Below are positions 61,982 through 64,000 of a DNA stretch of 64,000 nucleotides, piece by piece (the first letter of the stretch is position 1; the number at the start of each line of letters is the position of its first letter). This stretch comes from Rhodanobacteraceae bacterium (lineage in GTDB: Bacteria; Pseudomonadota; Gammaproteobacteria; Xanthomonadales; SZUA-5), in assembly GCA_024234055.1 (NCBI GenBank), contig JACKOW010000002.1, forward strand, positions 496,001 to 560,000, written 5' to 3'. The notes beneath the pieces were generated by a model. That model saw only the letters and a program-made list of their open reading frames with translations, made no database searches and was not told where the DNA came from. Position numbers and translations under genes: made by a program.

Positions 61982-62899
61982 ATGCCGCACCTGCCATCAC
62001 CAGAACCTGTCACTTGCGATGACGGCGCATCGACGTTGGTGATCCAACCACCGCCAGCACGACTGGCTCGGCATGTCTTTGCATTCGTCCATCGCAACGA
62101 CCACCAGGGCGGTCAGGTCGTGCGCTGGTTGCCCGAACCCAGGATGTCGATCCAGATCTTTCTGGCCGACCCGTGCTTCGTGCGCGAAAACCCGGAGGGC
62201 GCCGCGTGGCGCAGCCTGCCTCGCATCGGGCTTTGGGGACCGCGCTACAACTGGGCCTACGGGTACATCGAGCGCCACATCCGGGTTTACGCCGTGGGCC
62301 TGACGCCAACGGGTCTGCGCGCCCTGTGGCCCGGATCTGCCGCTGAACTGGTCAATCAGGTGGTCGATCTGCGGGAGCATCACCGCGGCCTGGCCGAGCA
62401 GTTGGCCCTGATACCGGACGAGAACTTTGACGCCTGGCGCCAGCGCGCAGCCGAGCATCTGCACGACTACCTCAAGCCTGCGCTGCAGCCAGACGATGCC
62501 CTGAGCGCTGCGTTGAACGTGCTCGCCACCGGTGAAGGCCGCTCGGTGGCGGATGCGGCCGCCATTGCGGGATTGTCGGAGCGACAGTTTCGACGGGTGT
62601 TCGAGCAGCGCCTGGGCGTTAGTCCCAAACGCTATCAACGCGCGATACGCGTGGATCGCATGCTCAAGCAGCTGCACGCCCAACCCTGGGAAGGCGATGA
62701 ATTTGCTGACCAGCCCATCCCTTTCGCCGACCAGCCGCACGCCATCCGCGAGTTTCGGGCCATGACCGGCATCACGCCTGGCCAGTATCTGCACGCCAAG
62801 CAACGGGGTGATGCCACGCTGAGATCGGTGCCGATGCCAGGCATCGCGCCACCCGCTGCTGACACGACGACGGATGCAGCCAGCAAACCCGATCTCTGA
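61982..62899 (+). CDS. AraC-family transcriptional regulator
   Basis: The 305-residue protein has an N-terminal sensory domain (PPARLARHVFAFVHRN, then LPEPRMSIQIFL and GLTPTGLRALWPGSAAEL). The C-terminal AraC-type helix-turn-helix pair has SVADAAAIAGLSERQFRRVFEQRLGV (first part) and FREFRAMTGITPGQYLHAK-like second half (HAIREFRAMTGI). ATG 61982 is preferred to 61931. It is divergent from the CPBP protease gene. The inducer is unknown. Confidence 0.85.
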   Translation: MPHLPSPEPVTCDDGASTLVIQPPPARLARHVFAFVHRNDHQGGQVVRWLPEPRMSIQIFLADPCFVRENPEGAAWRSLPRIGLWGPRYNWAYGYIERHIRVYAVGLTPTGLRALWPGSAAELVNQVVDLREHHRGLAEQLALIPDENFDAWRQRAAEHLHDYLKPALQPDDALSAALNVLATGEGRSVADAAAIAGLSERQFRRVFEQRLGVSPKRYQRAIRVDRMLKQLHAQPWEGDEFADQPIPFADQPHAIREFRAMTGITPGQYLHAKQRGDATLRSVPMPGIAPPAADTTTDAASKPDL

Positions 62900-62954
62900 C
62901 GAGCAACGGGTTGGCGTTAGTATCGATCGTCGTCCCGTTTTCCCAATTACCCCC

Positions 62955-63518
62955 ATGACCATCCAACGCTGCATTTGGGCGACAAACTCGGATCTCGAAG
63001 CCGAATACCACGATCGCGAATGGGGCGTACCAGTGCACGATGAGCGCACCTTGTTCGAGTTTCTGACGCTGGAAGGCGCGCAGGCGGGATTGAGCTGGCG
63101 CACGGTGCTGGCCAAGCGCGCGGGCTATGCACGAGTGTTTCTGGACTACGATCTGCCGCGGCTTGCCGCGCTCGACGACGACACCCTTGAGCAGATGCTG
63201 CTCGATCCCGGCATCGTCCGTAATCGCCTCAAGGTCTGGTCGGTACGCAGCAACGCGCGCGCCGCGCTGGCGCTGCAAGCCAGTCAGGGCAGTCTGGACA
63301 GCTACCTGTGGTCCTTCGTTGGCGGCCAGCCCATCGTCAATCGACCTCAAAGCAGCAGCGAAGTGCCGGCGCGAACGGAACTGTCAGATCGCTTGAGCAA
63401 GGACTTGCGCAAGCGCGGCTTCAAGTTTGTCGGCAGCACCATCATCTATGCCTTCATGCAAGCCGTGGGCATGGTCGATGACCATATGCTGGGCTGCCAT
63501 CGCTACCGTTCCGATTGA
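62955..63518 (+). CDS. tag: DNA-3-methyladenine glycosylase I
   Basis: This 187-residue base-excision enzyme removes 3-methyladenine from DNA. It has the family marks RCIWATNSDLEAEYHDREWG and LFEFLTLEGAQAGLSWRTVL, and the zinc-binding set of Cys6, His19 and the C-terminal MVDDHMLGCHRY. ATG 62955 matches the E. coli Tag start. The frame opens 27 codons earlier but those overlap the regulator. It follows the AraC gene after 55 bp. Confidence 0.93.
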   Translation: MTIQRCIWATNSDLEAEYHDREWGVPVHDERTLFEFLTLEGAQAGLSWRTVLAKRAGYARVFLDYDLPRLAALDDDTLEQMLLDPGIVRNRLKVWSVRSNARAALALQASQGSLDSYLWSFVGGQPIVNRPQSSSEVPARTELSDRLSKDLRKRGFKFVGSTIIYAFMQAVGMVDDHMLGCHRYRSD

Positions 63519-63527
63519 GTGGCCGTT

Positions 63528-63656
63528 GTAGCCCGAACTGCGCGCAGCGCTGTCCGGGAAATGACGCCGATAGCCCCGATGAGCCGTTACGCGGCACCGC
63601 GGGCCAAGTCGCAGCCTGCGTGTCACGTAGGCCGCTGCGCGGCCAACGTGACCTAC
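63528..63656. repeat. REP-like elements between tag and the chloride channel gene
   Basis: Positions 63528-63606 carry a GTAGCCCG...CGGGCC palindromic element related to those at 3125 and 27620. Positions 63622-63656 form a GTCACGTAGG...GTGACCTAC inverted repeat related to 7563-7643. Both lie between convergent genes. Confidence 0.75.
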
Positions 63657-64000
63657 TTGCTCGCTGGAACCTGCTCCGCCAACACTAACTCCTGCTTGCG
63701 CTCGGCCACCAGCCGCTCGGCAAAGGCTCGATACACGGGCGTCTTGCACACTACCGAGGAGAAGGCGCGGCCGATCAGGCAGGAGGCCATGATCGGCAGC
63801 ACGAAGTTGTGGTTGTTGGTGAGCTCCATCGAGATCACGGCCGAGGTCAGCGGGGCCTGGGTGACGCCGGCCAGATAGGCGGACATGCCGAGCAGGATCA
63901 CGGCGGTGGGATCGGTGCCAGGCATCAGTTGCGCCAGATTCGATCCCAGCCCGGCGCCCACTGCGAGAGCCGGAGAGAAGATGCCGCCGGGTATGCCCGC
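63653..64000 (-). CDS. ClC-type chloride channel/antiporter, C-terminal part (truncated by the edge)
   Basis: About 115 residues of the C-terminal half are visible: GIPGGIFSPALAVGAGLGS (the ClC selectivity-filter region GxFxPxL), ILLGMSAYLAGVTQAPLT and AVISMELTNNHNFVLPIM. The frame is open to the last base of the window with no start, so the gene continues beyond position 64000. ClC proteins exchange or conduct chloride. The Met/GTG at 63961 is an internal codon, not the start. Confidence 0.9.
   Translation of the reverse strand, partial: AGIPGGIFSPALAVGAGLGSNLAQLMPGTDPTAVILLGMSAYLAGVTQAPLTSAVISMELTNNHNFVLPIMASCLIGRAFSSVVCKTPVYRAFAERLVAERKQELVLAEQVPASK

Overview
The window is high-GC (roughly 65-68% by eye), gene-dense bacterial chromosome. 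Gene content, the abundance of secreted beta-propeller proteins, FtsX/MacB-type orphan permeases, GGDEF proteins with two-component-type propellers and REP-like intergenic repeats suggest a gammaproteobacterium of the Lysobacterales (Xanthomonadales), perhaps near Rhodanobacteraceae. This placement is an inference from gene families; no rRNA or marker gene is present. I found no tRNA, rRNA, CRISPR array, prophage or intact insertion sequence.

Layout. 0-7 kb: two large secreted propeller-type proteins and a delta-class carbonic anhydrase lipoprotein. 7-14 kb: an SDR oxidoreductase, an unrecognised secreted protein and a tandem M16 peptidase pair, bracketed by a mosaic of REP-like repeats. 14-18 kb: small hypothetical genes and an aldo/keto reductase. 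18.3-25.3 kb: a tightly coupled six-gene minus-strand cluster of unknown function, with two zinc-ribbon proteins, three integral membrane proteins (one Yip1-like) and a 1034-residue exported protein. It is the best candidate here for an undescribed system. 25.5-30.5 kb: a 2-oxoacid:acceptor oxidoreductase operon (gamma, alpha, beta) ending in a GltD-like flavoprotein fused to a two-cluster ferredoxin; a repeat-filled 468-bp gap splits the operon. 31-36 kb: an orphan MacB/FtsX-type permease and a third secreted propeller protein.

36-52 kb: a CASTOR/POLLUX-type channel, two diguanylate cyclases with periplasmic propellers, a Tat-type aldo/keto reductase, a polytopic membrane protein, a GNAT-nitrilase fusion, a secreted protein of unknown type, a Kbp-like BON-LysM protein, and a coupled TauE/SafE permease plus DUF442 phosphatase-like pair behind an AT-rich palindrome. 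52-58 kb: DUF1428, SRPBCC and DUF4197 proteins, an ECF42-type sigma factor with its YCII/DGPF partner, and an S9 peptidase. 58-64 kb: a transmembrane Ser/Thr kinase with a lower-GC repeat domain, coupled to a small unknown protein; a CPBP protease divergent from an AraC-type regulator; DNA-3-methyladenine glycosylase I; and the C-terminal part of a ClC chloride channel that runs off the right edge.

Intergenic DNA is unusually rich in repeats. At least six repeat types recur: a GTAGCCCG...CGGGCTAC palindrome, a GTTTCAGGCCGAAAC hairpin element, a CGTCATTGCGA...TCGCAATGACG palindrome, a GTGGGAGCGG REP, G-rich heptamer tandems, and a C/G-run inverted element. Several are nested into modules. No RAYT-type transposase is visible, so any mobilising enzyme would lie elsewhere.
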